A stretch of 64,000 nt of DNA from Chersky-840 sp050011815 (GCA_050011815.1 JBEKIJ010000018.1:6813-70812); one strand, 5' to 3'. Shown: positions 33,539 to 42,625, counted from the first letter of the stretch. Notes: generated by a model from the letters alone, not told the origin. A program made the numbers and translations.

Positions 33539-34492
33539 TCAGGAACCCGGTCGGCTCCTCGCGAAGTCGAGCACCCCGTCCACACCGGCTTCGAGATCGG
33601 TCCACGCCCGCCATCCCAGGTGGAGGCCGGCGCGTTCGGGGTCGAGGGCGCTGCGCTGGATCTCACCGGTGCGGGGCGGGGCATGGACCGGCGGGGTCGG
33701 GGAGCCCGATCGTTCGCCCATGACGCGAGCGAGCTCGTTCACCGAGACCTCGTTCCCGGTGCCGATGTTGAGGACGAGGCCACCGCCGCGCGTGGCGGCC
33801 CGCACGAAGGCGTCCACGACGTCGTCGACGTAGACGAAGTCGCGCGTCTGCTCACCGTCGCCGTAGATCGTCACCGCCTCGCCCCGGAGGACCTTGTCCG
33901 AGAAGATCGCCACCACGCCGGCCTCGCCGTGGGGGTCCTGGCGGGGCCCGTAGACGTTGGCGAGGGCCAGCGCGCAGAACTCGACCGAGTGCAGCTCCCG
34001 GTAGGCCACGAGATAGTCGATGGCCGCCATCTTCGACACGCCGTAGGGAGAGAGGGGGCGACGGGGGTGCGACTCCTTCACGGGGAGCTCCGCGGGATCG
34101 CATTCCCCGTAGAGGGTGCCGCCGCTGGCGGCGAAGGCCACGCGCGCCGTGCCCGCGGCCCGGGCCCCTTCGAGCACCCGCAGGGTGCCCAGGATGTTGA
34201 TATCGGCGTCGAACACCGGACGCTGCACCGACACCCGCACGTCGGCCTGGGCGGCCAGGTGGAAGACCACCTCGGGCCGGCGCCTCGCCATCACCTCGAC
34301 GAGCTCGTCGGAGCGGATGTCGAGCTGGTGGAAGGTGAGGGCGTGGCCGGCCGACGCCCGAGCGTCGGCCAGATTGCCGAGGGTGCCCGTGGACAGGTCG
34401 TCGACCACGTCGACGCTGTGGCCCTCGGCCAGCAGGCGGTCCACGAGGTTGGAGCCGATGAACCCGGCGCCGCCGGTCACCATCACCTGCAC
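33539..34492 (-). CDS. galE: UDP-glucose 4-epimerase-like SDR enzyme
   Basis: 317 residues, extended SDR. It has TGGAGFIGSN, DVVDDLSTG, HLAAQADVRVSV, the catalytic YGVSK, NVYGPRQDPHGEAGVVAIF and DFVYVDDVV. The pattern matches actinobacterial GalE1-type UDP-glucose/UDP-galactose epimerases. UDP-GlcNAc or UDP-glucuronate epimerisation is possible, since the family is broad. It ends the nine-gene operon and follows the guanylyltransferase by 7 bp. UDP-galactose would serve galactan-type polymers. Confidence 0.75.
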   Translation of the reverse strand: MQVMVTGGAGFIGSNLVDRLLAEGHSVDVVDDLSTGTLGNLADARASAGHALTFHQLDIRSDELVEVMARRRPEVVFHLAAQADVRVSVQRPVFDADINILGTLRVLEGARAAGTARVAFAASGGTLYGECDPAELPVKESHPRRPLSPYGVSKMAAIDYLVAYRELHSVEFCALALANVYGPRQDPHGEAGVVAIFSDKVLRGEAVTIYGDGEQTRDFVYVDDVVDAFVRAATRGGGLVLNIGTGNEVSVNELARVMGERSGSPTPPVHAPPRTGEIQRSALDPERAGLHLGWRAWTDLEAGVDGVLDFARSRPGS

Positions 34493-34499
34493 GGCGGCC

Positions 34500-35588
34500 T
34501 CACGAGGGCATCTCGGCGGGCACCCGGGCGTTGGTCAGCTGGGTTCCCGCCTCCACCACGACCTCGTCACCCACGACGGTCACCGGGGCCAGGTCGCATC
34601 CCTCGGCGACCACGCACCGGTGGCCCAGGATCGAGCCCGACACCCGGGCCACCGCTCCCACCCGGGCGCCCGCCAGGAGCACGGAGTTCTCGACATGGGC
34701 CCCCCGCTCCACCACGCTGTGGGCACCGAGGACGCTGTTGATCACGGTGGCGTCGTGGGCGATCTCGGCACCGGGGCCGAGCAGGCTCGAGGGCTCCACG
34801 TGGCCGCGCACGAGGGGGGCGCCGAGCATCCACACCCCCACCGACACCTGGAGGGCGCCGGGCGCCGGCGGCGATCCCCGGGAGCCGTCGACCAGGTCGG
34901 CGTTGGCCCGGAGGTAGGCCTCGGGAACCCCGATGTCGAGCCAGTAGGCGTCGCTGGCCAAGGCGAAGACCGCGCCCCGTGCCGCCAGAGCGGGAAAGGT
35001 CTCGCGCTCCACCGAGACACGGCGGTTGGCGGGGATGTCCGCGAGCACCTCGGGTTCCAGGACATAGGTGCCGGCATTGATGAGGTTGGTGGGCACGAGT
35101 TCGGGGGGCGGCTTCTCGACGAATTCGATGACGCGGCCCTCGGCGTCGGTGGGGACGACACCGAACCTCGAGGGGTCGTCCACCGCCTTCAGGTGGATCG
35201 TGGCCAGGGCCCCGTGGGAGCGGTGGAAGGCGACGAGGGCGGAGGTGTCGACGTCGGTGAGCACGTCACCGTTGACCACGATGAAGGTCTCGTGGATGCC
35301 GGCGTGTCTCGCCGCGAAGGCGATGGCACCGGCGGTGTCGAGCGGTTCGGGCTCCACCGCGTAGTCGAGGCGGACGCCGGCCGCGAGGTGGTGGGGATAG
35401 GCGGCGATGAAGGCGTCGGGTCGATACCCGAGCGAGAGGACCGCCTCGTCCACACCGTGGGCGGACAGATGGGCCAGCACCCGCTCCAGCATGGGGACTT
35501 CCGCCACCGGCAGGAGCTGCTTCGGTGTCGTGTAGGTGAGGGGACGGAGTCTCGTCCCTTGGCCACCCAGGAGGACTATGGCCCTCAC
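34500..35588 (-). CDS. Mannose-1-phosphate guanylyltransferase-like nucleotidyltransferase
   Basis: 362 residues. The nucleotidyltransferase domain (1-240) has LLGGQGTRLRPLT and PKQLLPVAEVPML, NGDVLTDVD and EFVEKPPPE. A C-terminal left-handed beta-helix of hexapeptide repeats (about 255-355) follows. This is the layout of GDP-mannose pyrophosphorylases, and a homologue lies beside wbbL in mycobacteria. It would take mannose-1-phosphate from the phosphomannomutase at 12745. Glucose- or heptose-1-phosphate are alternatives. GTG 35588 overlaps the stop of the upstream gene as GTGA. Confidence 0.8.
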   Translation of the reverse strand: MRAIVLLGGQGTRLRPLTYTTPKQLLPVAEVPMLERVLAHLSAHGVDEAVLSLGYRPDAFIAAYPHHLAAGVRLDYAVEPEPLDTAGAIAFAARHAGIHETFIVVNGDVLTDVDTSALVAFHRSHGALATIHLKAVDDPSRFGVVPTDAEGRVIEFVEKPPPELVPTNLINAGTYVLEPEVLADIPANRRVSVERETFPALAARGAVFALASDAYWLDIGVPEAYLRANADLVDGSRGSPPAPGALQVSVGVWMLGAPLVRGHVEPSSLLGPGAEIAHDATVINSVLGAHSVVERGAHVENSVLLAGARVGAVARVSGSILGHRCVVAEGCDLAPVTVVGDEVVVEAGTQLTNARVPAEMPS

Positions 35589-36376
35589 TTGGTGGTGGTC
35601 GACGTCACTGTCGTCGTTGCCGTGGTCGACGGCTTGGTGGTGACGGTGGTCGCCGTGGCCGGAGCGGTGGTGACGGTGGACGGCGCCGTGGTCGTCGTCG
35701 CCGATCCGGCGCGGTCGGTCAGCATGGCCGTGATCGAGCTCGGCTTGGGCACCGACGCCCCCGAGGGCACGAAGGCCACGGTGATGAGCTGGCCGTCGGC
35801 GAGCTTGATGGTGGTCGGGTCGTGGAAGACCGAGGGATCGTTCGAGCCCGGGGGGGTGAAGCTCGGCCACACCTTGATCTGGAGCTGGCCCGTCTTCCCC
35901 GCGTCGGGGGAGGCGGTCGGGCATTTCTGGCCGTTGGTGAACTTCGCCTTGCCCGGGATCTGCAGGGTGTCGGTCGTGAGCTTCAACTTGGGATAGGTCG
36001 CCACGAACCGGGCCAGGGTGGCGTTGTTCCCCGCGTCCTTGGCGGTGGTGGGGGCCACCTGGATCACGCCGTCACCGTCGGTGCGGATCCCGGGGATGGG
36101 CGAGGTCGACGCGTTCGGATTGGCGGCCAGGTTCGGCTCGATCGTGCCGCACACGTCGAAGCCGAGCGCCTGGTACCAGTGGACGCCGATGGCGGGCTGG
36201 GCCGCGGGGGCGGGGTGCTGGCGCTCGTAGCGGCTGTAGACGATCAGGGCCACGCCGAGCAGGCAGATCATGGCCAGGCTGGAGTACCACTTCATGGGCC
36301 TCTGCCCGCGGTAGCTCCGCCCTCCTCCGGTGGCGCCGGCGCGCGCCACCCACTTTCCGCTATCTCCCCTGGCCAT
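35585..36376 (-). CDS. Membrane-anchored extracellular protein of unknown function
   Basis: 263 residues if read from ATG 36376, or 236 from ATG 36295. One TM anchor (MKWYSSLAMICLLGVALIVY, about residues 28-47) is followed by an extracellular globular domain of about 160 residues with two Cys (DVCGTIE, GQKCPTA), then a Thr-rich tail (TTTTAPSTVTTAP). The Arg-rich N-terminus before the anchor is plausible as a cytoplasmic leader. It lies between wbbL-like and guanylyltransferase genes and is coupled to the latter. The family is not recognised; a scaffold for polymer assembly is one inference. Confidence 0.7.
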   Translation of the reverse strand: MARGDSGKWVARAGATGGGRSYRGQRPMKWYSSLAMICLLGVALIVYSRYERQHPAPAAQPAIGVHWYQALGFDVCGTIEPNLAANPNASTSPIPGIRTDGDGVIQVAPTTAKDAGNNATLARFVATYPKLKLTTDTLQIPGKAKFTNGQKCPTASPDAGKTGQLQIKVWPSFTPPGSNDPSVFHDPTTIKLADGQLITVAFVPSGASVPKPSSITAMLTDRAGSATTTTAPSTVTTAPATATTVTTKPSTTATTTVTSTTTK

Positions 36377-36391
36377 GGTCGGGCGCCAACC

Positions 36392-37339
36392 CTACTCGGC
36401 CCGGCCCGAGGCGCTGTGGCGCGCCACCCAGGCCTGCCTGGCGCACTTCACGCCCAGACGCAGGGCCAGGAGGACCGCCATCGGCGGCAGGGCCAGCCGG
36501 TGCCACCCCCGCTCGGTCCGGGTGGCGAAGTGGAAGACCGACCGGTGATGGGCGACGAGCATGCGGTAGGGCCGGCGGGCGGTCGAGATCCCCTGGACAT
36601 GGGTGACGACCGCGACGGGCACATAGACGACCCCCCAGCCGGCGCGTCGAGCCCTCCAGCACAGGTCGGTGTCCTCGGCGTACATGAAGTACGACTCGTC
36701 GAACCCGCCCAACTCCTCGAGGGCGCGCCGGCGGGCCAGGAAACAGGCGCCCGAGACCCAGTCGACGTCGGTCATCGCCTCGGCGTCGAGGTATCCCATC
36801 CGGTAGCGGCGGGTGAAGGGGTTCTGGGGCACGAGATCACCGAGCAGGGCATGACCCGCCGCGTCCACGAGCGAGGGGAAGCGACGCGCCGAGGGGTAGC
36901 GGCTGCCGTCGGGCTCGAGGACCGTCGGGCCCGCGATGGCGAGGGTGGGGTCGGCGTCGAAGGCGGCGACGAGCGCGGCGAGCGCCCCGGGGTGGACGAC
37001 CACGTCGGGGTTGGAGACGAGGACGAACTCACAGGCGCTGACGGCGAGGCCGCGATTGGCGGCGGTCCCGTAGCCGAGGTTGGTCCCGGTCTGCACCAGC
37101 CGGACCGTGGCGTCGACCGCCACGAGGGCCTCGGCGGAGCGGTCCGACGAGGCGTTGTCGACCACCGTCACCTCGGTCACCCCCTCGGCCCGCAGCGACG
37201 CCACGCACCCGAGCAGGACGTCTCCCGCCTCGTGGTTCACGACCACGGCCGAGACCCGGGCGGCCGGCCCCGGGGCGGGTCGGCGGGGTGACACCTCGGG
37301 TGCGGAGTCGGCCGGTACCGGGGTCCTCGGTGGCGCCAC
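36392..37339 (-). CDS. wbbL: WbbL-like rhamnosyltransferase (GT2)
   Basis: 315 residues, GT-A fold. It has VSAVVVNHEAGDVLLGCVAS, the UDP/TDP site VDNASSDRS, FVLVSNPDV, and the acceptor block WVSGACFLARRRALEELGGF followed by YAEDTDLCWRA. In mycobacteria WbbL adds L-rhamnose from dTDP-rhamnose to GlcNAc-PP-decaprenol, the linker of arabinogalactan. The same operon makes dTDP-rhamnose (rmlB, rmlD), which supports this substrate. A different rhamnosylated polymer is possible. GTG 37339 lies 6 bp after the preceding stop. Confidence 0.78.
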   Translation of the reverse strand: MAPPRTPVPADSAPEVSPRRPAPGPAARVSAVVVNHEAGDVLLGCVASLRAEGVTEVTVVDNASSDRSAEALVAVDATVRLVQTGTNLGYGTAANRGLAVSACEFVLVSNPDVVVHPGALAALVAAFDADPTLAIAGPTVLEPDGSRYPSARRFPSLVDAAGHALLGDLVPQNPFTRRYRMGYLDAEAMTDVDWVSGACFLARRRALEELGGFDESYFMYAEDTDLCWRARRAGWGVVYVPVAVVTHVQGISTARRPYRMLVAHHRSVFHFATRTERGWHRLALPPMAVLLALRLGVKCARQAWVARHSASGRAE

Positions 37340-37345
37340 GGGGAG

Positions 37346-38257
37346 TCAGATGTGGCGGACGAACCGGTACCGAACGAGGGCGCTGAGCGCTTTCACCCCG
37401 TCGCGCCACTCGAACTTGGTCCCTTCGGACTGGTCGCGCCCGGTGTAGGAGATGGGGACCTCGTAGATCCGGTACCCCCGGCGCAGGACCTTGGCCGTGA
37501 TCTCGGGCTCGAAGTCGAACCCGTCGGACTCGATGGTGATGGCGTCGAGGACGGTGCGGTCGAAGAGCTTGTAGCAGGTCTCCATGTCCGACAGCGTCGA
37601 CCGGTACAGGACGTTGGCGGTCAGGGTCAAGAGGCGGTTCCCCACCCACTGCGTCGGTCGCATGGCGCGCCGCTCACCGGTGAACCGGCTGCCGTAGACG
37701 ACCTGTGCCTTGCCCTTCATCACCGGCTCGAGCAGCTTGGGCCAGTCGTCGGGGTCGTACTCGAGGTCGCCGTCCTGGATGAGCACGAGCTCACCCCGAG
37801 CGGTCTCGACACCGGTCCGCACCGCGGCGCCCTTGCCCTGGTTGGTGCGGTGGGTGACGATGCGCACCGTCGAGTCCTGCAGCGCGGAGAGGACCTTGTC
37901 GGTGCCGTCGGTGGACCCGTCGTCGACGACGACGACCTCGAGGGACATGGGGAGGTCGACGGCGCGGATGCGGCGGAGGATCTCGGCCACGGTGTTGCGC
38001 TCGTTGTAGACCGGGACGATGACCGACAACGTCCGGTACCGGTCGGAGGCCTCCGCCCCGACGTCACCCACGACGGCGGGGTCGACGGTGGCGACCGCGG
38101 CGGGCTTCGCCGCCGCCTTCCTCACGGGCGCCTTCTTGACGGCCGCCGCCTTCTTGGTGCCCGCCGCCTTCGTGGCGCCGCTCGTGGCGTCGCTCGTGGT
38201 GTCACCGCTCTTGGTGTCGCTCTTGACGTGCCCGTTGGCCTGCACACCGTCAATCAT
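37346..38257 (-). CDS. DPM1-like GT2 glycosyltransferase with Lys/Ala-rich N-terminal tail
   Basis: 303 residues. Residues 75-303 form a GT-A domain of the polyprenyl-phosphate glycosyltransferase type: VIVPVYNERNTV, VVDDGSTDGTDK, LIQDGDLEYDP, VVYGSRFTG and MPTQWVGNRLL-like loop. It would make polyprenyl-P-glucose or -mannose. There are no C-terminal TM helices. The first 65 residues are an unusual basic tail (TKKAAAVKKAPVRKAAAKPA), like the tails of actinobacterial HupB. It overlaps the UXS-like gene by ATGA. Confidence 0.85.
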   Translation of the reverse strand: MIDGVQANGHVKSDTKSGDTTSDATSGATKAAGTKKAAAVKKAPVRKAAAKPAAVATVDPAVVGDVGAEASDRYRTLSVIVPVYNERNTVAEILRRIRAVDLPMSLEVVVVDDGSTDGTDKVLSALQDSTVRIVTHRTNQGKGAAVRTGVETARGELVLIQDGDLEYDPDDWPKLLEPVMKGKAQVVYGSRFTGERRAMRPTQWVGNRLLTLTANVLYRSTLSDMETCYKLFDRTVLDAITIESDGFDFEPEITAKVLRRGYRIYEVPISYTGRDQSEGTKFEWRDGVKALSALVRYRFVRHI

Positions 38258-39213
38258 GGCCGACCCCCGGCCCCTTGCGGGGTGCCTGAGGTGAAGAATT
38301 CGACGGTCCGGCGCAGGCCCTCCTCGAGAGCCACCACCGGCTCCCAGCCGAGCTCGCGGCGGGCCACGGTGATGTCGGGGCGACGACGGGTGGGGTCGTC
38401 GGTGGGCAAGGCCTCGTGGACGATGGTCGACGACGACCCGGTCAGGGCCAGGACGGCGTGGGCCAGTTCGAGGACGGTCAGCTCGTTGGGGTTGCCGATG
38501 TTCACGGGTCCGGTGAGCCCCGAGTCGAGCAGGGCCAGGATCCCCGCCACCTCATCGGCCACGTAACACAGGCTCCGGGTCTGCGAACCGTCGCCGTAGA
38601 CGGTGAGGGGGCGACCGTCGATGGCCTGGACCAAGAAGTTCGACACCACGCGCCCGTCACCGGGTCGCAGCCTCGGCCCGTAGGTGTTGAAGATCCGGAC
38701 GATGCCGACGTCGACGCCCCGGGTGCGATGGGTCGCCATGGTGAGCGCCTCGGCGAAGCGCTTGGCCTCGTCGTAGACGCTGCGGGGCCCCACGGGGTTG
38801 ACATTGCCCCAGTACGTCTCGGGCTGGGGGTGCACGGCGGGGTCGCCGTAGACCTCGCTGGTCGAGGCCAGGAGAAAGCGGGCCCCGTGCGCGGCGGCGA
38901 GGGCCAGGGCGTGGCGCGTCCCCTCGCTCCCCACCGCCAGGGTCTCGAGCGGTCGGGCCAGGTAGTCGGGAGGCGAGGCCGCGCTGGCGAAGTGCAGCAC
39001 GGCGTCGACGGGCCCTTCGACGGGGATCGCCTCGCTCACATTGGCGATGACGAGCTCGAAGGCGGGGTTCTCCGCCAGCGCCGCGACGTTGGACACCTCG
39101 CCGCTCGAGAGGTCGTCCACGGCCACCACACGGTCGCCCCGGGCCACCAGGGCTTCGCACAGGTGCGATCCGAGAAACCCGGCCCCGCCGGTGACGACGA
39201 CCCGCCCGCTCAC
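38254..39213 (-). CDS. UDP-glucuronate decarboxylase-like SDR enzyme (UXS family)
   Basis: 319 residues, extended SDR. It has VTGGAGFLGSHLCEAL, the UXS-like HFASAASPPDYLARPLETLA, ASTSEVYGDP, the catalytic YDEAK, IFNTYGPRLRPGDGRVVSNF and SQTRSLCYVADEV. UXS converts UDP-glucuronate to UDP-xylose. It follows UDP-glucose dehydrogenase with a GTGA overlap, so the product of one is the substrate of the next. GTG 39213 is the start. A related UDP-glucuronate 4-epimerase is less likely because of the ASPPDYL signature. Confidence 0.8.
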   Translation of the reverse strand: MSGRVVVTGGAGFLGSHLCEALVARGDRVVAVDDLSSGEVSNVAALAENPAFELVIANVSEAIPVEGPVDAVLHFASAASPPDYLARPLETLAVGSEGTRHALALAAAHGARFLLASTSEVYGDPAVHPQPETYWGNVNPVGPRSVYDEAKRFAEALTMATHRTRGVDVGIVRIFNTYGPRLRPGDGRVVSNFLVQAIDGRPLTVYGDGSQTRSLCYVADEVAGILALLDSGLTGPVNIGNPNELTVLELAHAVLALTGSSSTIVHEALPTDDPTRRRPDITVARRELGWEPVVALEEGLRRTVEFFTSGTPQGAGGRP

Positions 39214-40520
39214 GGGCGACCCATGGCGACATAGGAGAAGCCGATGCGCCGCATGGCGGCGGGGTCGAGGAGGTTGCGGGCGTCGACGACGTTGGGGTGG
39301 GCGAGGAGGTCGCGCACCTTGGTGAAGTCGAGCCAGCGCAGTTCCTCCCACTCGGTGAGCACGACGACACACGCCGCGCCCTCGCACACGGCATAGGCGT
39401 CGGGGAGGACCTCCACGCTGGTGGGGAATTCGGGGATGGGCCCGTCCACGGTGGGATCGAAGGCCCGGACCGTGGCACCCTCGGTGACGAGGCGGCGCAC
39501 GATCTCGATGGCCGGGGAGTCGCGCCGGTCGTCGGTGAGGGCCTTGAACGTCAGCCCCCACGCCGCGATGCAGGCCCCTTCGAGGGAACCTCCCACCGCG
39601 TCGCGGATCTTGGTCGTCACCGAGGCCAGCTGGGCCTCGTTGGTCTCGATGGCGCCGCGCAGGAGGGAGAAGTCGTAGCCCGACTGCTCGCCGATGTAGA
39701 TGAGGGCCCGGGTGTCCTTGGGAAGACACGACCCTCCCCACCCCGGCCCGGGGCGGAGGTAGTCGAACCCGATGCGGTGGTCGTAGGCCATGCCGAGCAG
39801 GACGTCGCGCACATCGGCGCCCACGGCCTCGCACAGGTTGGACACGGCGTTCACGAAGCTCAGCTTGGTGGCGAGGAAGGCGTTGGAGGCGTACTTGATG
39901 GTCTCCGCCGTCGCCGCGTCGGTGACGATGAGCGGTGCCTGGGTCGAGGCGAACAGGGCGCCGACCCGGGCCGCCGCGGCCCGGTCCTCGGCGCCCACCA
40001 CGATCCGGTCGGGGTGCAGGGCGTCGTGGATAGCGGTCCCTTCGCGCAGGAACTCGGGATTCGACACCACCGCCACGTCGGGGCGGTCGAGGAGCTTCTC
40101 CACGAGCAGCGTGGAGCCGACCGGCACCGTGGACTTGTTCACGACGATGGCGCCGTGCTCGAGATGGGGCGCGATCTCGAGCGCCACGGCCTCGAGGTAG
40201 CTCACGTCGGCGGCGCCGTCGCCACCTTGGGGGGTGGGCACGCACAGGAACACGAAGTCCGCGCCCCGCACCGCCTCGGTGGCACCGAGGACGAACTTCA
40301 GGCGACCCGACTCGAGGCCACCCGCCAGGATGTCGCCCAGGCCCTCCTCCACGATGGTGGGCTCGCCGCGCGACAGCTGTTGCACCTTGGCCGGGTTCGA
40401 CTCGCCGCAGGCCACCTGGTATCCGAGGTGGGTGAGGACCACGGCGGTGGTGAGCCCGACGTAGCCGGCGCCGATCACCGCGGTGGTCACCTCGTGGGGC
40501 TCCGTCCTGTGCAGGGTCAC
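39210..40520 (-). CDS. ugd: UDP-glucose 6-dehydrogenase
   Basis: 436 residues. It oxidises UDP-glucose to UDP-glucuronate with two NAD+. The Rossmann motif is VIGAGYVGLTTA, the catalytic cysteine is in GGSCLPKDT, and the lysine segment is TIKYASNAFLATKLSFVN. Length is standard. GTG 40520 overlaps the rmlD stop (GTGA), so the 23 extra upstream residues of the longer frame are not used. It supplies the UXS-like enzyme downstream. Confidence 0.93.
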   Translation of the reverse strand: MTLHRTEPHEVTTAVIGAGYVGLTTAVVLTHLGYQVACGESNPAKVQQLSRGEPTIVEEGLGDILAGGLESGRLKFVLGATEAVRGADFVFLCVPTPQGGDGAADVSYLEAVALEIAPHLEHGAIVVNKSTVPVGSTLLVEKLLDRPDVAVVSNPEFLREGTAIHDALHPDRIVVGAEDRAAAARVGALFASTQAPLIVTDAATAETIKYASNAFLATKLSFVNAVSNLCEAVGADVRDVLLGMAYDHRIGFDYLRPGPGWGGSCLPKDTRALIYIGEQSGYDFSLLRGAIETNEAQLASVTTKIRDAVGGSLEGACIAAWGLTFKALTDDRRDSPAIEIVRRLVTEGATVRAFDPTVDGPIPEFPTSVEVLPDAYAVCEGAACVVVLTEWEELRWLDFTKVRDLLAHPNVVDARNLLDPAAMRRIGFSYVAMGRP

Positions 40521-41446
40521 CGTGCCTCCTTGGCCGACGCCGGGACGGGCTCTCTCGCCGCCAACAGGCGCTCCAGCGCGTCGCGCCAATCGGGGAGCAG
40601 CGCCATCCCCATGAGCCGGAGCGCCGCGTTGTCGAGGGCCGAGTTGGACGGGCGCGGGGCGGGGCGGGGGGGGTCGAGCTCGGCGGTGGCGATGGGCTCG
40701 ACCCGGTCCGGGTCATGCCCGGCCGCCTCCAGGACGGCGCGGGCGAAGCCGAACCACGACGTCACACCCGAGTTGGTCACGTGGAAGGTGCCGGGCAACC
40801 GTTCGGTGCCGAGGACGGCCACGGCTCCGGCCAGATCGGCGGTGAAGGTGGGGCTCCCCCACTGGTCGTCGACGAACCGCAGGGGTCCGGGCCCCTCGGC
40901 GAGGCGCAGCACGGTGCGCACCATGTTGGGGCCGTGCGCGCCGCACACCCACGACGTCCGCACCACCGTGGAACCGGGATCGACCTCGCGCTCGCCACCG
41001 AGCTTGCTGGCCCCGTACACCGACATCGGGTTGGGCCTGTCCCACTCCACATAGGGACGGGGCGAGGTGCCGTCGAAGACGTAGTCGGTCGACACGTAGA
41101 CCACGTGCGCCCCGACACGGCGCGCCGCCTCGGCCACGTGGCGGGTGCCCAGGGCGTTGACCGCAAAGGCCCGATCGGGGTCACCCTCACAGGCGTCCAC
41201 CGCCGTCCACGCCGCGGCATGGACCACGAGGTGGGGCCGGACCCCTTCGACGATCGTCTGCAGCGCCGCCCGGTCGGTGACGTCGAGGAGGGCGTGGTCC
41301 GCGGCGGTCACCTCCCACGGTGACCGGAGTCCGAGGCGGCCCGTGGCGGGATCGTTGGCCCGGCCCCCCGTGGGCACCCGCCCGGCGAAGGCATCGACGA
41401 GATCGGTGCCGAGCTGACCAGCTGCGCCGGTGACGAGAACCCTCAC
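40517..41446 (-). CDS. rmlD: dTDP-4-dehydrorhamnose reductase
   Basis: 309 residues, atypical SDR. It has VLVTGAAGQLGTDL, VVHAAAWTAVDACE, VYVSTDYVFDG and the catalytic YGASKLGGE, with LRFVDDQWGSPTF near the substrate site. It performs the last step to dTDP-L-rhamnose. It lies 20 bp after rmlB. rmlC, the epimerase acting between them, is not in this window. GTG 41446 is the start. Confidence 0.92.
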   Translation of the reverse strand: MRVLVTGAAGQLGTDLVDAFAGRVPTGGRANDPATGRLGLRSPWEVTAADHALLDVTDRAALQTIVEGVRPHLVVHAAAWTAVDACEGDPDRAFAVNALGTRHVAEAARRVGAHVVYVSTDYVFDGTSPRPYVEWDRPNPMSVYGASKLGGEREVDPGSTVVRTSWVCGAHGPNMVRTVLRLAEGPGPLRFVDDQWGSPTFTADLAGAVAVLGTERLPGTFHVTNSGVTSWFGFARAVLEAAGHDPDRVEPIATAELDPPRPAPRPSNSALDNAALRLMGMALLPDWRDALERLLAAREPVPASAKEAR

Positions 41447-41466
41447 GACGTCGGTCCGCGCCCGCG

Positions 41467-42495
41467 CTAGCGCGGGTCGGACGCGCCCGGGGAGGCGTCG
41501 CCCCACGAGGACTCGACCACCGGGGCGCGGTCCAGGAGCGGCTCCCACCAGTCGCGGTGATCGGCGTACCACCGCACCGTCTCGGCCAGCCCGGCCTCGA
41601 AGCCGACCGTGGGCGCCCAGCCGAGCTCCTTGGTGATCTTCGTGCAGTCGAGGAGGTACCGCCGGTCGTGGCCGGGCCGGTCGGGGACGATCTTCTTGAG
41701 GGACTTCGGCTTCCCGAGCGCCTCGAGCACGGCATCGGCGATCTCCTCGATGCTCGCTTCGACGCCGCTGCCGACGTGGTAGGTCTCCCCGATGACGCCC
41801 CGTTCGAGGACGGCGTCGATGGCCCGGCAGTGGTCGATCACGTGCAGCCACTCCCGCTGGTTCCGCGTCGACTCGTACAGCGGCAGGGGCCGGTCGTCGA
41901 GGGCGTGCACGGCGAAGAGGGGGATGACCTTCTCGGGGAATTGGTAGGGGCCGTAGTTGTTGGAGCAGTTGGTGATGGTGGCGGGCAGGCCGTAGGTCTC
42001 GACATAGGCCCGCACGGCGTGATCGGCGCCCGCCTTCGAGGCGTTGTAGGGCGTCCGGGGGCGATAGGGGTGGTCCTCGGTGAAGGCGTCGTCGGAGTCG
42101 AGGGGGAGGTCGCCGTAGACCTCGCAGGTGGAGATGTGGTGGAACCGCGCCACCCCGGCCTGGCGGGCCGCCTCGAGCATGGCCTGGGTCCCGAGCACGT
42201 TGGTGCGGAAGAACCGGCCCGGGTCGATCACGGCCAGGCTGTTGTGGGACTCCGCCGCGAAGTGCACGATCGTGTCGATGTCGTGGTCCTTCAAGGTGGC
42301 CAGGGCCTGCTCGCCGTCGCACACGTCCCCGTGGACGAAGCTGATCCGGTCCTCGACGTCGACGAGGTTGGGCCGGTTCCCCGCGTAGGTGAGGGCGTCG
42401 TAGGCGACCACGGTGTCGTCGGGGTGCTGTTCCACCCAGTAGCGGACGAAATTGGACCCGATGAAGCCGGCACCGCCGGTGACGAGCACTTTCAT
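41467..42495 (-). CDS. rmlB: dTDP-glucose 4,6-dehydratase
   Basis: 342 residues. It has VTGGAGFIGSNFVRY, VHFAAESHNSLAV (RmlB-specific), STCEVYGDL, the catalytic YNASK, TNCSNNYGPYQFPEKVIPLF and YHVGSGVE. It converts dTDP-glucose to the 4-keto-6-deoxy intermediate. It heads the nine-gene operon. ATG 42495 lies 9 nt after TACGAT. Confidence 0.95.
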   Translation of the reverse strand: MKVLVTGGAGFIGSNFVRYWVEQHPDDTVVAYDALTYAGNRPNLVDVEDRISFVHGDVCDGEQALATLKDHDIDTIVHFAAESHNSLAVIDPGRFFRTNVLGTQAMLEAARQAGVARFHHISTCEVYGDLPLDSDDAFTEDHPYRPRTPYNASKAGADHAVRAYVETYGLPATITNCSNNYGPYQFPEKVIPLFAVHALDDRPLPLYESTRNQREWLHVIDHCRAIDAVLERGVIGETYHVGSGVEASIEEIADAVLEALGKPKSLKKIVPDRPGHDRRYLLDCTKITKELGWAPTVGFEAGLAETVRWYADHRDWWEPLLDRAPVVESSWGDASPGASDPR

Positions 42496-42504
42496 GGTGG
42501 GTCA

Positions 42505-42510
42505 ATCGTA
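42505..42510 (-). promoter_or_regulatory. -10 of the rmlB operon
   Basis: TACGAT on the minus strand, 9 nt before ATG 42495. No other clear promoter is seen until the hairpin at 33503, so this may drive nine genes. Confidence 0.45.
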
Positions 42511-42625
42511 GACGGGCGCCACCTGCCACCTGGTGAAGTCGGCGGGATTCCTCGGCGGTCACAGTGCTGCCACGCACGCCCCCGGTGCCGAGCCGGGGAC
42601 GCCGATTCGTGGGGAAGTGCGCAGG

